From: Misgurnus anguillicaudatus
Lineage: Eukaryota > Chordata > Actinopteri > Cypriniformes > Cobitidae
DNA length: 64,000 bases
NCBI RefSeq assembly: GCF_027580225.2
Contig: NC_073360.2
Span: 11,648,501 to 11,712,500, forward strand
Direction: 5' to 3'
Below are positions 33,048 through 45,925 of the stretch, piece after piece. The position numbers and the translations under genes were made by a program. Every line of letters begins with the position of its first letter. Position 1 is the first letter of the stretch. A model generated the notes under the pieces. The model had not been told where the DNA came from, made no database searches, and saw only the letters and a list, made by a program, of their open reading frames with translations.

Positions 33048-34533
33048 CCAATGTTTACATGGCCCAATGTTGAAACCTAAAGGGTGAAGCTGATTGGTTG
33101 GTTCTTATCACATGACCTGCGGCATTCTGAAAAGTTGCAATAATTTCGCCTCGATGCGACGCACCTAGTAAAAACTGCGTGTCACCCAGCTTGTGCTTCA
33201 TGACTGTGTCACTTTCTATTTGAGTGTGCTTGCCGCACAGCTACATTAAAAACTTACACTTACTCGAATTGCCCTTTGATTTAAAAAATACCAGAATAAT
33301 AAACCAGATTCGGAGAGAAAACAAGACTCCATCAGCAAAGTTATGCGCTGATTGTCTTGGCAGCAAGAAGCTTTTTCTTGCACAAGCCGCACCAAAACCA
33401 TCCGTTTTTATAGTTCATGTTTTCGTTTTGCATCTCCCAAGCGAACTGCATTTGTTTTTTGGCAAGCCGCACTAACTGCACGGAATAGGAGTATAAGGCC
33501 TGTTTCTCTCCGTGTTTGCAAACACTCCAGTTCCGAAGTCTGGCACGGTCACGGCAATAGCCATGAGGGACAGACAAGCCGGTCTAGGGGGTTTAACGTG
33601 ACGCTGACACAGATTGGACGAAGTGAGCAAGCTCCGAAGATCTGCCAACATTCTGCCAGCGCCAGCCAACATAATGCCCCTTTGGAAACGCTCTTTCACT
33701 ATCCCTTTCTCTTCGAGTGGACAGATGTGCTGCTGTTGAGGGCGAAGTAACAGTGGTTATTTTGTAGTGGGAACTGGCTTGGTTAAAACTGTACATGAAC
33801 TACGCCAGATGTTAATTAAGATAATTGTTTGGAGTGTTATGGTAATGGAATGGGAGGCTTGTGAGTTTAGTGACCTGTAGGAGAAGTAATTGTATTTTCT
33901 GGAAGAGGAATCGTATATGGTGTGCTGGCAACCATCGATTGCCTTTAGGGAACAGACATGGGATATTTTGTGGTTGTCGTAGCTAAGGAGCATGAATACA
34001 CACAGGGAAACAGAGAAACCGCTAAGCGCAGTGTTTTGTCACTGTAAGATAAGCTAAAATTATTTCTGTTTTGTTATTGATATCTAACTACAGCTCCTTT
34101 TACACATACAGCCTTTACTGGTAAATAACTGAAAGGTGATTGTGTGAGCAAGATATTTTCAAAAATATAACCTATATAATCGAAAAAGGTCATGTCAAAG
34201 AATGAAATCAATGACTGAAATTAAAAATTGGCCATCAGACTTTAGCCTGGATTTTACAGACAGGGTCACATATAGGTTTGTCTGCTTTGGGACAATCATA
34301 AAGCTCTGATGGCGATGATGCAATTTTTAGTACAAATAATAAAACCTGCTCTAGATGACCTTTGATCATTGACCATTGTGTCTTACCTTGGAGTTTTATC
34401 ATCTGATGATCGAGACCCTGGTTGTGCCCGAAGTAGCCCCCTATATCCTCATTCCCTACATTAGTCCACTTGAATGAGTGACTGAAAATAAGTGAGGGAA
34501 TTTGGACCCTAAAGATTAAAGCATGGTCCATTT
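33048..34533. other. intron, no gene recognised
   Basis: Several ORFs of 64-132 codons overlap each other on both strands at 33224-33796. None shows a domain, splice sites with matching phase, or cadm2 similarity, so I treat them as chance. Confidence 0.45.
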
Positions 34534-34700
34534 TTTAAATGTACACGAGGGTACAATACGCATGATACAATTTTTGTTATCAGAAGAGTGCACGAATACT
34601 GTATGTGCACTGCCAAATTTTTTACACCTTGCATACATTGTACGTGTAGGTTACGCATACCCGAACAGGAGTACGGTATTTTCCTGACTAAAGAAAAGTT
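34534..34700. repeat. TACGCATA-type repeat, copy 2
   Basis: ACGCATGATACAATTTTTGT, GTGCACGAATACTGTATGTG and TTACGCATACCC align to 28915-29055. Confidence 0.5.
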
Positions 34701-34929
34701 TCCCCGGTAAAATAGGCGGGCCGCCATTAGCCTTTCAGTCTGCCAAGCACTTCCGGTTAGCGAGTTTGTTTTCACCACGAGTTGTTGCAACCGCGAACAG
34801 CACAATATGTCCCGGAGCCGTGTCGGCATGTAACACCATCCATAGTTTACTTTTTCTGCACGCTAACCAAAGACAGTAAAAGACGCTAACCGAAAGTGCT
34901 TGGCAGACACAACCGTAAGTCGTTGGCAG

Positions 34930-35370
34930 ACCCGGGAAACTTGTCTATAAGTCACTCCGGAGTATAAGTCGCATCAATTAAAAAATGTGGCATGAAGACG
35001 AAAAAACGTATATAAGTCGCAATGAAATAAACGTCGCATTTATTTAGAAAATTATTTCACAAAATCCAAGCCGAAGAACAGACATTTAATCTGGAAAGGC
35101 AAGTTATTCAACTTAACTATAGCACACAGAACAGCAGGCTGAATAGATGTCCGTACGTTAACGTAACAAGCATCAAAGTCGAAGGCACGTCTTCCACATC
35201 ACTGAATTCATTGAATTACATAAATACAGGAGGAGCATAAAGCAGACTCTCACAGCTGTAGACGGAAATGTTGTCTCTTGCCCCATAAATGTAAAAATTC
35301 TTCATACTGACTTACAATTCACACCTGACTAGAAGTCGCAGGATCAGCCAAACTTTGAAAAAAGTGTGAT
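34930..35370. mobile_element. TATAAGTCGCA element, copy 1
   Basis: Opens GTCTATAAGTCACTCCGGAG and closes GTGATTTATAGTCCAG. It shares a core of about 150 bp with 60336-60840 (TTTATTTAGAAAATTATTTC, CCAAGCCGAAGAACAGACAT, GGCAAGTTATTCAACT), then the same order of blocks to TTCATACTGACTTA. Ends of the form CTATAAGTCGC/GCGACTTATAG belong to a common vertebrate MITE type. Confidence 0.7.
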
Positions 35371-35924
35371 TTATAGTCCAGATATATATACAGTATGTAC
35401 TGTAGTATGTAGGCCATGAGAGGAATTGCAATTTGTCCCAATGCGCATGTGTCAAGCGCACATGTATGAGTCAAATGAACTATGAACCCTCGCAGATGTG
35501 TAAAAAAATCAGACAATACCTAGGACTTAAGCAGCAGAAGCGTTTTGGGCAACATCTTGTGTCAAAATGTGGGAGTTCATTTGGCACGCGCCTCATAGTA
35601 AAGGGGTAACGGCTAGCAGTTGAGTGTACATCAGTTGTACACATACTGTATTATTGCGGTGAATTATGCTATTGAATAAGCGCACTCGATAATGTTCACT
35701 ATTATTTCGGACACCACTACAAAATGGTTGTCCGCTTAAATACTGCACTATTTAAGGTATAGGGAGCTATTTTTGTGTTTTAGAGCAGCCGTGTTCAGTG
35801 TGATCATGCCCTTAGACCTGTCACTCAGAAATCAAAAACATACTGCGATTGGGACAATAAAACCACTTCTTTTTGATGACTAACAGCACATAATTTCACA
35901 GATACTTTGGTGCTGTTGGGTGAA

Positions 35925-36810
35925 AGGGATAGCTCAACCAAAATGAAAATTCTGTCAAATTCAGCATTTTTTGGAGTGTAGGGGTGCGCGGGGCAAAAAC
36001 TAACGCAGGGTTAGTTGTAACACGGAACATTGTTGCACAAGGTTGAGCGTTTTGTTTTACAGTATTTTTTCACACTGCAAATTATTGGAAATGTATAATG
36101 TTTTTTCCAGAGAGTTATTGATGAACGAGTTTGTAAGATACCAATCCAATGTTAATCAGTGTCTTTTTGAATAAAACACAGCATCGTTTGCTAGCAACTT
36201 TTTTGGTGGGCTTGAAAATATTTTGACCCAGCGGGGTTAATTGTAACGCTGTGTTACAACTAACCCCTCAGTACTAACGATATGAAAATCGCTAACGTTA
36301 GCATAATTCTTGCCGTTGTTTTAAATAGGTTACACACGAATGATTGCTTGCTGCCAACAAAATAAATGCGCCTGTTTTATCAAAAATCATGTCAAATTTA
36401 TTTTTGTTCATATCTTTAATATTGATTGAATAAGGTCACGTCAAAGGTTGAAATTATAATGAAATTAATGGCTGAAATCAGATTTTAATGCTCACTATCA
36501 TTTGATTTTGAAACTGTAGTATGGTTATTACAGACTGGGTCACATATAAAAAAAATTGTCATAATTGTGCTGCTTTTTGTCACATTTAGACATTTGTATC
36601 CATTTATAATTGAACTATTGTTAGAAAAGGGCTGGCTGAATGAATACAGTGTGGATACCTGTCTATTAAAGACAGATATATAAACAATATCCACTTCAAG
36701 TATATAGACAAAATAGTATTGAAACAATTGCCTGCAACCTTAATTTTTAGTAAGTGTTACAACTAACCCCCTGCCTGTTAAAATTAACCCCACCTATGGG
36801 GTAAGTTGTA
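35925..36810. repeat. GTTACAACTAACCCC repeat block
   Basis: Begins with a TTAA-type fragment (AAAGGGATAGCTCAACC) and passes into GGTGCGCGGGGCAAAAACTA. The word TTAGTTGTAAC/GTTACAACTAA recurs at about 36010, 36233-36267 (as a hairpin), 36757 and 36800. Probably one degraded repeat element about 0.8 kb long. Confidence 0.5.
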
Positions 36811-37731
36811 ACGTTTGTACTTCTGTCATGTTTGGTGTAATTGTCCAAGAATGGTAGAAACAAACTTTAAATGTTCATTTGTAGCAGAGATGTGTGTGTT
36901 GCTTGTGTAAAAATATAATTAATTAAACTCAAATATTTAATGCAGGCAATCTGTATCAAGTGATTTACTATACATGTCATTTGAAAGTAAACAAAAAATT
37001 AGAAAGCAGTGAGAAATGAAACTTTGATGTTTGTAATCTTGCATTTCAACATAAAAATGAAAGCATAAAAAACCCTAAGCTTTTTTATGCCTGAAGTTAG
37101 AGACAGGTGTGATTTCTCAAGACGTCTGTTTCAGTCATAGCTGCCAGGTTGTAGAAACATGTTTCAAATTACTTGTAACACCTTTAAGTGAAGCAACAAT
37201 CGACTCTTGAAAGCATCAGACAGTATTTCCCCCGTGTGTGATTCCTTTGAGCTGCCTTTTATGCCTCATTAAAAAGTGTGTAAACTTTTTTTGCGATGAT
37301 AAACTGGCACCTATGGTACGGTAGTCGTCTCGGAGATCTTTCTGTGTATCGTCACCGTCTGTCACAGTAATAACCGTATGAGGTGTGGTGGTGTGTATCT
37401 GTTATTGACACTTCATTTGACAGGTATGTAGTGAAAAGTGGACAGGAGGAGATTGGGTAGAGAGATTTTCAGCTTGATTTAAACCCACACAAACACCAAG
37501 GCTCAATGTGGAGATGCTGTGCCACAGCTCTGGCCAATATAGTTGATTTTTTACGTTTTCATATTACAGACAAAAATGCAAAGACAGTACTTGTTAGAGA
37601 CCCATACAGCATATCATTTTAATTATATTTCAAAATACAAAAAAGGCCCAAAAATGTATTTGCTGAAACATATTTTAAAATATGTTTACAAAAAAATACA
37701 AAGATATTTTTTGGGGAATTCTTTGTGTATT
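36811..37731. other. intron, nothing recognised
   Basis: No transposon termini or coding signal. Confidence 0.4.
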
Positions 37732-38106
37732 TTAAAGCTCACGTAACACACGCTGTTTCTGCATTTCTGATGTTAATCTGGAGTACCTATAGAGTAGTAT
37801 GACATCCTTTATATCTCTGAAGAGTCTTTAGTTTAATCAGATTTATAAAAGAAAGATTAGCTTTACCGAATCTTTCTGATAACGTACAAAAAAATGAAGA
37901 AGGAGGAGTTACTACCGCAGGAGGAGCGAGTACGAGTCATGCAACACTGTACAACACTGTTTTAACTTATGATTCACTACATGTTCGTGTCATTTATATA
38001 ATATACACGCGCCTATTTCCAACATCAGACAGAAGTCTTACTTACCACGTGTAACTCGTCATGACCCGGTTCTGAAAATCCACAGCATCAAACACACACG
38101 CAAAAC
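37732..38106 (+). repeat. TTAAAGCTCACGTAACACACG repeat, copy 1
   Basis: Starts TTAAAGCTCACGTAACACAC and carries TTTCTGCATTTCTGATGTTA, TAGTTTAATCAGATTTATAA and GTCATGCAACACTGTACAAC. About 330 bp match 40511-40855 with few differences. The 3' part is missing. Confidence 0.75.
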
Positions 38107-38119
38107 TTTAAAATATATT

Positions 38120-38498
38120 TTAAAGGGGACATTTCACAAGACTTTTTAAGATGTTAAATAAATCTTTGGTGTATTAATAAATGTTAAATATTATATTTGG
38201 TTAAATAAATATAATTTATTATAGCATGCTAAAATTGCCACTTTGTAGGTGTGAGAAAAATGTGCCGTTTCTGTGTGTGTCCTTTTATATGCAAATGAGC
38301 TGACCTCTCCCTTCTGACATCACAAGGGGAGCCAACTTTTAAAGACCGATTTTTTCACATGCTTGCAGAGAATGGTTTACCAAAACTAAAGTACTGGGTT
38401 GCTCTTTATCACATTTACTAGGTTGACAGAAGCACTAGAGACCCAATTATAGCACTTAAACATGGAAAAGTATGATTTTCATGATATGTCCCCTTTAA
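38120..38498. mobile_element. TTAA-type MITE, complete (379 bp)
   Basis: TTAAAGGGGACATTTCAC at the left, GATATGTCCCCTTTAA at the right, TTAA duplicated. The interior holds GAGCTGACCTCTCCCTTCTG. No ORF. Confidence 0.78.
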
Positions 38499-38724
38499 AA
38501 TAAATATAAATAATACATAAATAAGCATTTATATTTGCGTCACATTAGAAGAAAAACTTTATATGTTAAAATTAAATATATTTTTTACTTATATATTATA
38601 TATTATTTTTATATTTCTACATACTTACAAACTTTAATATTTTGGGCCAGGACTGCTGTATGATTTGTAAAATAAAGCAATGAGCCCCAAGAAGCAGTGG
38701 GTTACCAGTGCATTTTATAACAGC

Positions 38725-39165
38725 TAATGGGCGTTGTTAGGCACGACGCGAAGCGGGATGCCTAAAACCCTCTTAGCTGTTATAAAATTCACTGTAACAC
38801 CACTGCTTCACGGAGCTTATTGCATATATAAAACGGTTACTTCATATGCACTGTGTTTTTAGTGTTTAATGAATGCGTCAGTGTTTAAGTTGGGTAAGAT
38901 CACCACCCAGTGGTTAATAGAAGAGAAGCGTTTTCTCTTTATTGAGGAGATGACAATATTTATTGACATTTATTGTTATCTGGATATCGCCATTAATTGT
39001 ACAATTGTAGAAAAATATTATATCATAAATCAGTACGTAGGTACATTGGCACAGTGATACATTTGTAATGCGGTCTGATCCGTGGGGTTACCGTGGTATT
39101 TTATCATGGCTTAGAACGCGTTTCAACCAATCAGAATGAAGGACGAGAATGGGCCGTTTTATAAT
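38725..39165. repeat. TTATAAAACGG element, copy 2
   Basis: GGGCGTTGTTAGGCACGACG, AAGCGGGATGCCTAAAACC, CTTAGCTGTTATAAAATTCA and GGGCCGTTTTATAATAAG correspond to 27535-27985. The central segment differs (38860-39000 here). The 62-residue ORF inside is not a gene. Confidence 0.7.
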
Positions 39166-40510
39166 AAGAAATATAATATATTTTGAAATACGTTAATATA
39201 TGGTTTAAACTAAATATATTTCATTTAAATTCAAAAATATATTTAATTAAGCTTTACTTTCTACAAAATGTATCAAGCATATATTTAAAACATATTTTTT
39301 TTGCCACAGAAATGTATTTTTGCCATATGGGGAGAATGAAGTTTGTGTGAACATGAATACCCACAGAAGCGTTTATTTTCCAGTGTTTACTTTCTGAAAA
39401 ACAAACTTCTTTCTTTTTTTAAAAAAAAAACACATTTAAATTAATATTACTTGTGTTGATATTACAGAATAAATATGTACTCTTCTTACTGTACGTTCAC
39501 ACTGCTACCAACAAGAGCATAAAAAACGTTCTGGCTGCCCTGCCAATGACGCTATAAAAAAATTGTTGGACACTTTGACGATTTAATGCATCTTCTGGAA
39601 TCCTCTTAAGAGGAAGACTTTTGTTTGTTTCCGCCTTCCGACTGGTTGCCGCCGAACCACGTTATAGCTCATTACCATAAAGTTGACCAGATTTCAACTC
39701 TCCTCAATGCTCACACTGACCATCGGTGCTCGCCGCCGACTCTCATTGAAAGCAGTAATGGTGTGAATCCAAGCCTTCAAATGATGTTGCATATACTATT
39801 TCCTAACTTACATATGTTTTTAAAAAGTTTTTTAAAGGTTTCTGTACCTCATTTTGGGGGAAAAATATTGCAGAGCAAGACTTGTAAAGTAAACGTTTGA
39901 TGTAAATCATTTTAACAAAAAGGCCTCCCGATGGACTCCCGATGAAAGTGTTATTGTGGTTGGTGGCGTGAGAGGTCAGGTGTGGCATCACAAGATTTCA
40001 AGGCAGTAGTGTGAATAATGTAAGAGAGTTTACAACGGAAAGGTTGAAGAGAGGGGAAATTGGCTGCGGTCACAATTAGGTCTGTGAACCGAGACTGAAG
40101 GATTGTCAATCTCAAGAGGAAATGAATGGGCACTTCTCAGGTGACCGGAGACTCTTTTTGCGCTTTCAGTATTAAAGGACTAGGGCAGGACTTAATGACA
40201 AACTCAGCACCTCTAGCTCTTTTTGGGTGGATCTCTCACCTTGTATTCATCCAGTGTATTTTATGCTGTGACTGGTGTTTAAAGAAAACCCAGGTGTGTT
40301 TATAATAATTTGGTACGTCCTATTTTAAGGTGTTAGGGATATAAAGGGATGTAAAAACTCTTATGGTGAAATTGTGTGCTGTAATGAATCAGACAGAGTT
40401 GGTCAGTTAACTTGCACTATATTTGTGTAAAGGTAATATTTAAATAGTCAACCACCACCAAACAGTCACTCAAATGAATATTTACATTATAAATATAAAG
40501 GAAAAAACAC
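39166..40510. other. intron, nothing recognised
   Basis: ORFs at 39625-39900 and its antisense partners lack motifs and splice context. Confidence 0.4.
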
Positions 40511-41290
40511 ACGCTGTTTCTGCATTTCTGATGTTAATCTGGAGTACCTATAAAGTAGTTATATCTTTGAAGAGTCTTTAGTTTAATCAGATTTATAAAA
40601 GAAAGATTAGCTTTACTGAATCTTTCCGATAACGTACAAAAAATGAAAAAGGAGGAGTTACTACCGCGGGAGGAGCGAGTACGAGTCATGCAACACTATA
40701 CAACACTGTTTTAACTTATGACTCACTACATGTTCGTGTCATTTATATAATATACACGCGCCTATTTCCAACATAACACAGAAGTCTTACTTACCGCGTG
40801 CAACTCGCCATGACCCGGTTGGGAAAATCCAGCGCCTCAAACACACACGCAAAACTCCGCTGCTACCCCGGATAATAAACTATATCCATTGTTTTCATGA
40901 GGCTGTCTTTCTTCTCCTTACATCCAAAAACACACTTCATCTTTCGTGCCATTGTTGAGTTTTGAAATTAAACAAAGCTGTGTGGCGTGATAAGATGTTT
41001 GCAAGTTAGCGTCTCCGGCTGATTGACGGGTGGGCGGGGATTTCCGGGGGAAGTGCCCATATAAAGAAGTGATACGTATAGAAACCCCTGAAACGTCAGT
41101 TGGACCTGTAATCGAAAAAAACTTTCCGAAACTTGTACGAACCCTGGCGAAGTGCATTTGGCACAGAAATACTCTGTAACACGTCCAACTGCTTTTTTGA
41201 CACTTTGCTTACGTTTAGCACAAGGAAACAACTCTATAACTGTGTTAATAAGTCAGAATGCTTGAAATACCATTGAACCCCCCCTTTAAC
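40511..41290 (+). repeat. TTAAAGCTCACG repeat, copy 2 (longer)
   Basis: Begins ACACGCTGTTTCTGCATTTC, parallels copy 1 to AAACACACACGCAAAACT, then continues through GATTGACGGGTGGGCGGGG and GAAACCCCTGAAACGTCAGT to ACCATTGAACCCCCCCTTTAA. The terminal CCCTTTAA mirrors the TTAAAG start of copy 1, so the parent was probably a TTAA-target element about 0.8 kb long. Confidence 0.7.
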
Positions 41291-41410
41291 ACAACGTGTG
41301 TTATATTTTAACACAAAATCAACACAAAATGACATATAATGTGTTAAAATTACACATAATGTGTTAAAAGCTTAACTCACAAAGATGTGTAAAAAGTAAA
41401 ACATCCTTTC
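41291..41410. repeat. TGTGTTAA inverted-word tract
   Basis: Alternating TAACACA and TGTGTTA words (AACACAACGTGTGTTATATT, TGTGTTAAAATTACACATAA). A short foldback fragment. Confidence 0.55.
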
Positions 41411-42884
41411 TAAGAGTGTATGTTGCAGTGTAATATTTTGACATTTTTATTCACAGACAGCATGCTTGACAGCAAAATGATCTTATTTACACATGCAAGC
41501 AGAGTTGTCAGGTCTGCAAAACAAAATCAGTCCACTGGCCAATCAAAACTAGCCCATTGAACTTAGGCCAAATGGCAAGAATCAAAACAGGCCACTCCCA
41601 TACCTAAAATTCATAACAATCACTGTAAGTAATTATAAAAACAGTCTGATTTAATAAATTAGATCATCATGCCTAAAGATGGACAACAGATGAACAAAAT
41701 CCTTTTACCTTCAACCAGTGGACAAAAACAACCCATGGCAAAAGTTTAAAAGTAGCCCAACTTTGCAGGAAAATCGCAGACCTGGCAACACCGCATGCAA
41801 GTTATTAATAAACTTGACATCACTGTAAAAACTCTGTAGCAGTTGGTGCACCTGTTGTACATAATCTACACTGTAAGCAAGTGTCATATCACAACAAAAG
41901 CAGACCACTTCATTAATACTCACCAAGCAATTTTGCAATTTTGCATTTAAAAAACATCTAACAGCTGACCTAATACAGTCCAGAAATCTAGGCTAAAACA
42001 ATGCTGTCATTGAAAATTTAATAGAGGTCTAACCATAGCCCAAAAATCAATTAAATAAATTAATTTAACCGAACACCATATTGCTGTTGACTTTGCTTAC
42101 ATGATGGAATATCAGAAATATTTTAAGTTATTTTGGCAAAAAAGACATATATGCTTGTTGCTTGTTGGGCTTGTTGCTTGCAAATAAGGATCCATGCCCA
42201 CCCTGGATCCATCATCAAATCTGGAACACCAGATATAAAAAAATAAACTTTGGATGTTCGTGTTAATGTTTATCATTCACTGCACTATGGCAAGTGATTT
42301 ACATGGCACAGACTGTCAATTTCTTAGTTAAACATTTCATTTGATCTGATACTGTATTATAATTGCATTAGGTTGCATTGTTATGTATTAGAGAATGCAT
42401 TTACCCCGACCTGCCCGTTATCCAAATATTTATAGACCCCTTTATTGTAACGCAACCTGGCAGCTCTGTATTTACTTTAATATTTGGGCTGAATAGAGAA
42501 AGGACAGTCACCGAACCATCGTTTGGAAAATGGCTTTAATCCTCAATCGAGCACAATGACAGCTAGATGCGAATTTAGATTATGAGGTGCATGAGGTATA
42601 TATTTTCACTGATGTGCCTAGGTATAGTTCATTATATTTGAATTCTGGACCACTGGAATGAAGAAATGGAAAATAAGATTGCCTGTGGGTGCTCGCGCTG
42701 AATTTTAAAGAGATTGAAGAGAATTATGGGAAGCATGCTGTTGGACTCGTGCACATTCTCTTAGAAAAGATGATAAAAAGTGGGAATATGCGAGGATCTG
42801 CGTGTTGTGAAAAATACAATATCTATTGTAAAACTTCCTCAATTTAGTGAACTGGCAGCAACATAAATGTTTTATTTTTGTAAA
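41411..42884. other. intron, nothing recognised
   Basis: The minus-strand ORFs at 41711-41938 and 42705-42899 are motif-free. Confidence 0.4.
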
Positions 42885-42984
42885 ACAAAGCTGGGTCATT
42901 TCAACCCATTTTTAAATTTTAAACCCAACAGTTAAATTTAAATGAATGTAAATATGTCCATATTTGACCCCACCATAAAAATCC

Positions 42985-43860
42985 TTATTGCACTTAAATT
43001 TATAAGTTTAATCAACTTGAATATACAATTAATTGTTTGTATAGTGCTAAATAAATAAATAAACATTTATATTTGCGTCACATTGGAAGAAAATCTTTGT
43101 ATGTTACAAACCTGTAAACATAACATAACATAACTTTTTTGACTAAAGTAAGGAGTTGCTATTAATTATATAAATAAAGTTGAATTAGCTTAAGTTATTC
43201 CAACTTTATTTTTTATAATTTATAGCAACACTCCATTAATGTGAAAGGTAATCATTTTATTTAATAAATCTCACTTTAAATGAAACATTTAAGGTAAAAA
43301 TTATACTTTTAATTTTTTTTTAAATTACTTTAACTCATTCCCTGCCAGCCTTTTTTTTTAAGTTGCCCACCAGCATTTTTGTGATTTTCACAAAAGTTTC
43401 ACAAAATGCCTTCCAGGAAAATTTTGTGAAGGAATTTGGTTAAATATCAGATTTAGAATGATTATCAAAAACATACACAATGTAAAATTAATTAAAACAA
43501 TTTTTTTATAGTTTTTTTATAAATTGGGTAATCTAGTGCCACTGTGGATAATCACGGGATTACACATTACCATAAAAACTCATCAGGAACACGTGTTTTT
43601 CATGCAAATGTTTTCTCTTAATTGACGAGATAACTTGTCAATGGCGGGAAAAGAGTTAAGTGAAAAAATGTAGTATAAAAAATATTTAAATATTTTAAGT
43701 CTTACCAATTAAAGATTTTTTTATTAATGTTTTCACCTTAAATTTAACAAAGTGAGATTTTTTTAATCTAACTTTACATTTTTATAATGTTGTCAAGAAA
43801 GTTGGGAATTAAATTGAATTAAACTTAAAAATTTAAGTGCAACAAGAAATGTTTACAGTG
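42985..43860. mobile_element. palindromic element carrying a piggyBac-like insert
   Basis: The left end TTATTGCACTTAAATTTATA and right end AAATTTAAGTGCAACAAG are inverted repeats, and AAAGTGAGATTTTTTTAA/ATCTCACTTTAAATG blocks pair across the insert at 43330-43659. The outer right edge reads TTTACAGTGTA, i.e. a CACTG-type terminus. Confidence 0.6.
43330..43659 (+). mobile_element. piggyBac-like TTAA MITE, copy C
   Basis: TTAACTCATTCCCTGCCAGC at the left, ATGGCGGGAAAAGAGTTAA at the right, TTAA duplicated. 330 bp, so shorter than copies B and E; it keeps CCTTCCAGGAAAAT and the TTGACGAGATAACTTGTCAA near-palindrome. Confidence 0.78.
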
Positions 43861-44240
43861 TACCAGGTTGAAACAACTCACCATTTTGGGTTGAAACATC
43901 CCAACATATAAGATCATTTAAAGGAACAGTATGTAGGATTGTGGCCAAAACTGGTATTGCAATCACAAAACTTGTGGCTAAAACTGGTACTGCAATCATA
44001 CAACTGGTGGCCAATACACAAAATGACAACATAAACATCAGTTGAGGGCTGCAACTCCACTTTTTAAATGACAATATCCTGCCCAGACCACTGTTGTCAA
44101 GTATTTGAAATGAAAATGATTTCTTAATGTCTAGTGACATATCAGGTCATTTTATGATTAATTAATATAAATTTCTTACATACTGTTCCTTTAAACCCAG
44201 TGGTTGGGTTTGTCCATATTTTACCCAACCATGAGTTTAA
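43861..44240. repeat. AACCCA palindrome split by a TTAA-type insert
   Basis: The left part CAGGTTGAAACAACTCACCA and right part CCCAGTGGTTGGGTTTGTCC, ending ATTTTACCCAACCATGAG, belong to the GGGTTGAAA/AACCCA family. They are separated by the complete unit at 43918-44194. Confidence 0.55.
43918..44194. mobile_element. TTAA-type MITE, complete (277 bp)
   Basis: TTAAAGGAACAGTATGTAGG at the left and TACATACTGTTCCTTTAA at the right; TTAA on both sides. The antisense ORF 43853-44140 with repeated VLATS-like residues reflects short internal tandem repeats (GTGGCYAAAACTGGTAYTGC). Confidence 0.78.
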
Positions 44241-44258
44241 AAATCATGAGTACCAACT

Positions 44259-44578
44259 TTAAAGGAGCATTTCACCCGTAGAAACATTAATCTTTATTGA
44301 AAGTGCGTCATATTTGTAGTCCAAATGTAACATACATTTGTAATTTGGTGCCTATTTGACCGAGAAAAGGGGTGTTTATAGTATCACCCCCTCAACAAAG
44401 ATTGGACTTCCTGCTTTCAATGATGCAAAATGATGATTTTTGCATTATTGAAAGAAGGAAGTGCAACACTGAAATCTGTATTTCTCCTGCGGGAGGAAAT
44501 GATGCACGAACATTCAATAACATGACTGGGGTTCTAACTATACAAAGCTTAATGCAAATGGGTGAAGTGTCCCTTTAA
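44259..44578. mobile_element. TTAA-type MITE, complete (320 bp)
   Basis: TTAAAGGAGCATTTCACCC at the left and GGGTGAAGTGTCCCTTTAA at the right with TTAA duplicated. A different subfamily from the adjacent 43918-44194 unit. Confidence 0.78.
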
Positions 44579-45925
44579 CCACCTTTGCACCTGCTTATAA
44601 AAACGTTATAAACCACACAAAATATATTTGCAAAAACCTTATAGTTTTCCAGCATCGTGACAATGAATTTTTCGTAGGCAATCAAAGCTCAATAATTCGT
44701 TTGCGAAAACTCTTGTGATTATTTGCATAAACTTTTAGCACAGGAGCACGATGACAGTCACCATGCCTGGAACGACGCTAATTATATTGTTGTTTCTTAC
44801 ACAGTATCAGCATTCACACCAAGAGATAAATGGCAGGGTCGAGAGAGTTCACTCCCCTCCTCTGCATCGCACCCTTAACAAGTGAGGAGTCTTTAGCTCC
44901 CAGCATGCAACAAGCCAGTGGGCGGCCAATAGGCTCACAGATGGAGTGACAATCTAGTTCTTCAGTGTGCAAATGACTACAGAAACAACCTGTAAATCTT
45001 ACTCTTTACTATATCTGAAGAGAGAGATGCTCTCATTCATGGCCATTTGCCCTCATCAACACTGTTTAGTAACACAGCCCACATTACAGAGGGGCAGTAG
45101 TGGCCTGGATCGCAGGGAGGGGTGCGCATACAGAATTCACTGTGAGTGATTTTGGGAAAACGTGTGTGTATGGATTAACCAGTTCTTGCCATAATTATAC
45201 ATTCTGTAGATGCTGGAATGAATAAAGAAAGAAATGGAAAGTGAAATGGCTGATAATAATATATACTGTAGTTGAAAGGTTGATAATATATAATGGAAAA
45301 AAAACATATAGTGTTGATAAAGTTTAAATCGGGTAAGCATCTGATGCGGTCCGCCAGGCGTACATTGTTGCCGCAAGAACTTGCGTATCCATTTTAGCTC
45401 AAGACCATTAGCAGGGAAGCGCCACAATGATGAGTCGCCACCACTGGAAAATCGATAAGCACCATATGTCTCCCTTATCTGCGCACTATTAATGCAATCC
45501 CGGCGTATGATTCATCATTGTACAGCAGGATAAATTAAAGCGTATACATGCTTCACTGTAGCATGATGTTAAGACCCAGCCTATGGGAAAACAACACCTG
45601 CAGAAGGTATTTATTTTGCACTCCGTAATGAGAGATCTAACTACTGCTAGATCTATTTTCTGTGAAGTGAAAACTCACAGATCATGAACAATTAATAGCG
45701 GCTCTATTGATGATGTGTTTGGGATTGCAGATGAATTGTGTCCTCGGTCGCATTCTGCAGCTGTCGGCATGCAAAGTAGAGCCGTAACAACAACGGTCAT
45801 TTATGATGTCTAAGGTTATTGATGTTGGTTCTTGTCGTTTCTGAGCTATGAAAATACACACAGTTTTTTGCTGCAGGTCCATCAATTCTGACCTTTACTG
45901 GGGATGTTTAGCTTCAATTGTATAT
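44579..45925. other. intron, nothing recognised
   Basis: No transposon ends or coding signals. Confidence 0.4.

Noticed and set aside
33352..33750. 132-codon ORF
   Set aside because: Five ORFs on both strands overlap here, no domain or signal is visible, and no splice phase fits cadm2.
43853..44140. 95-codon ORF with repeated VLATS-like residues as a repeat protein
   Set aside because: It lies inside a 277-bp TTAA MITE and reflects short internal tandem repeats.
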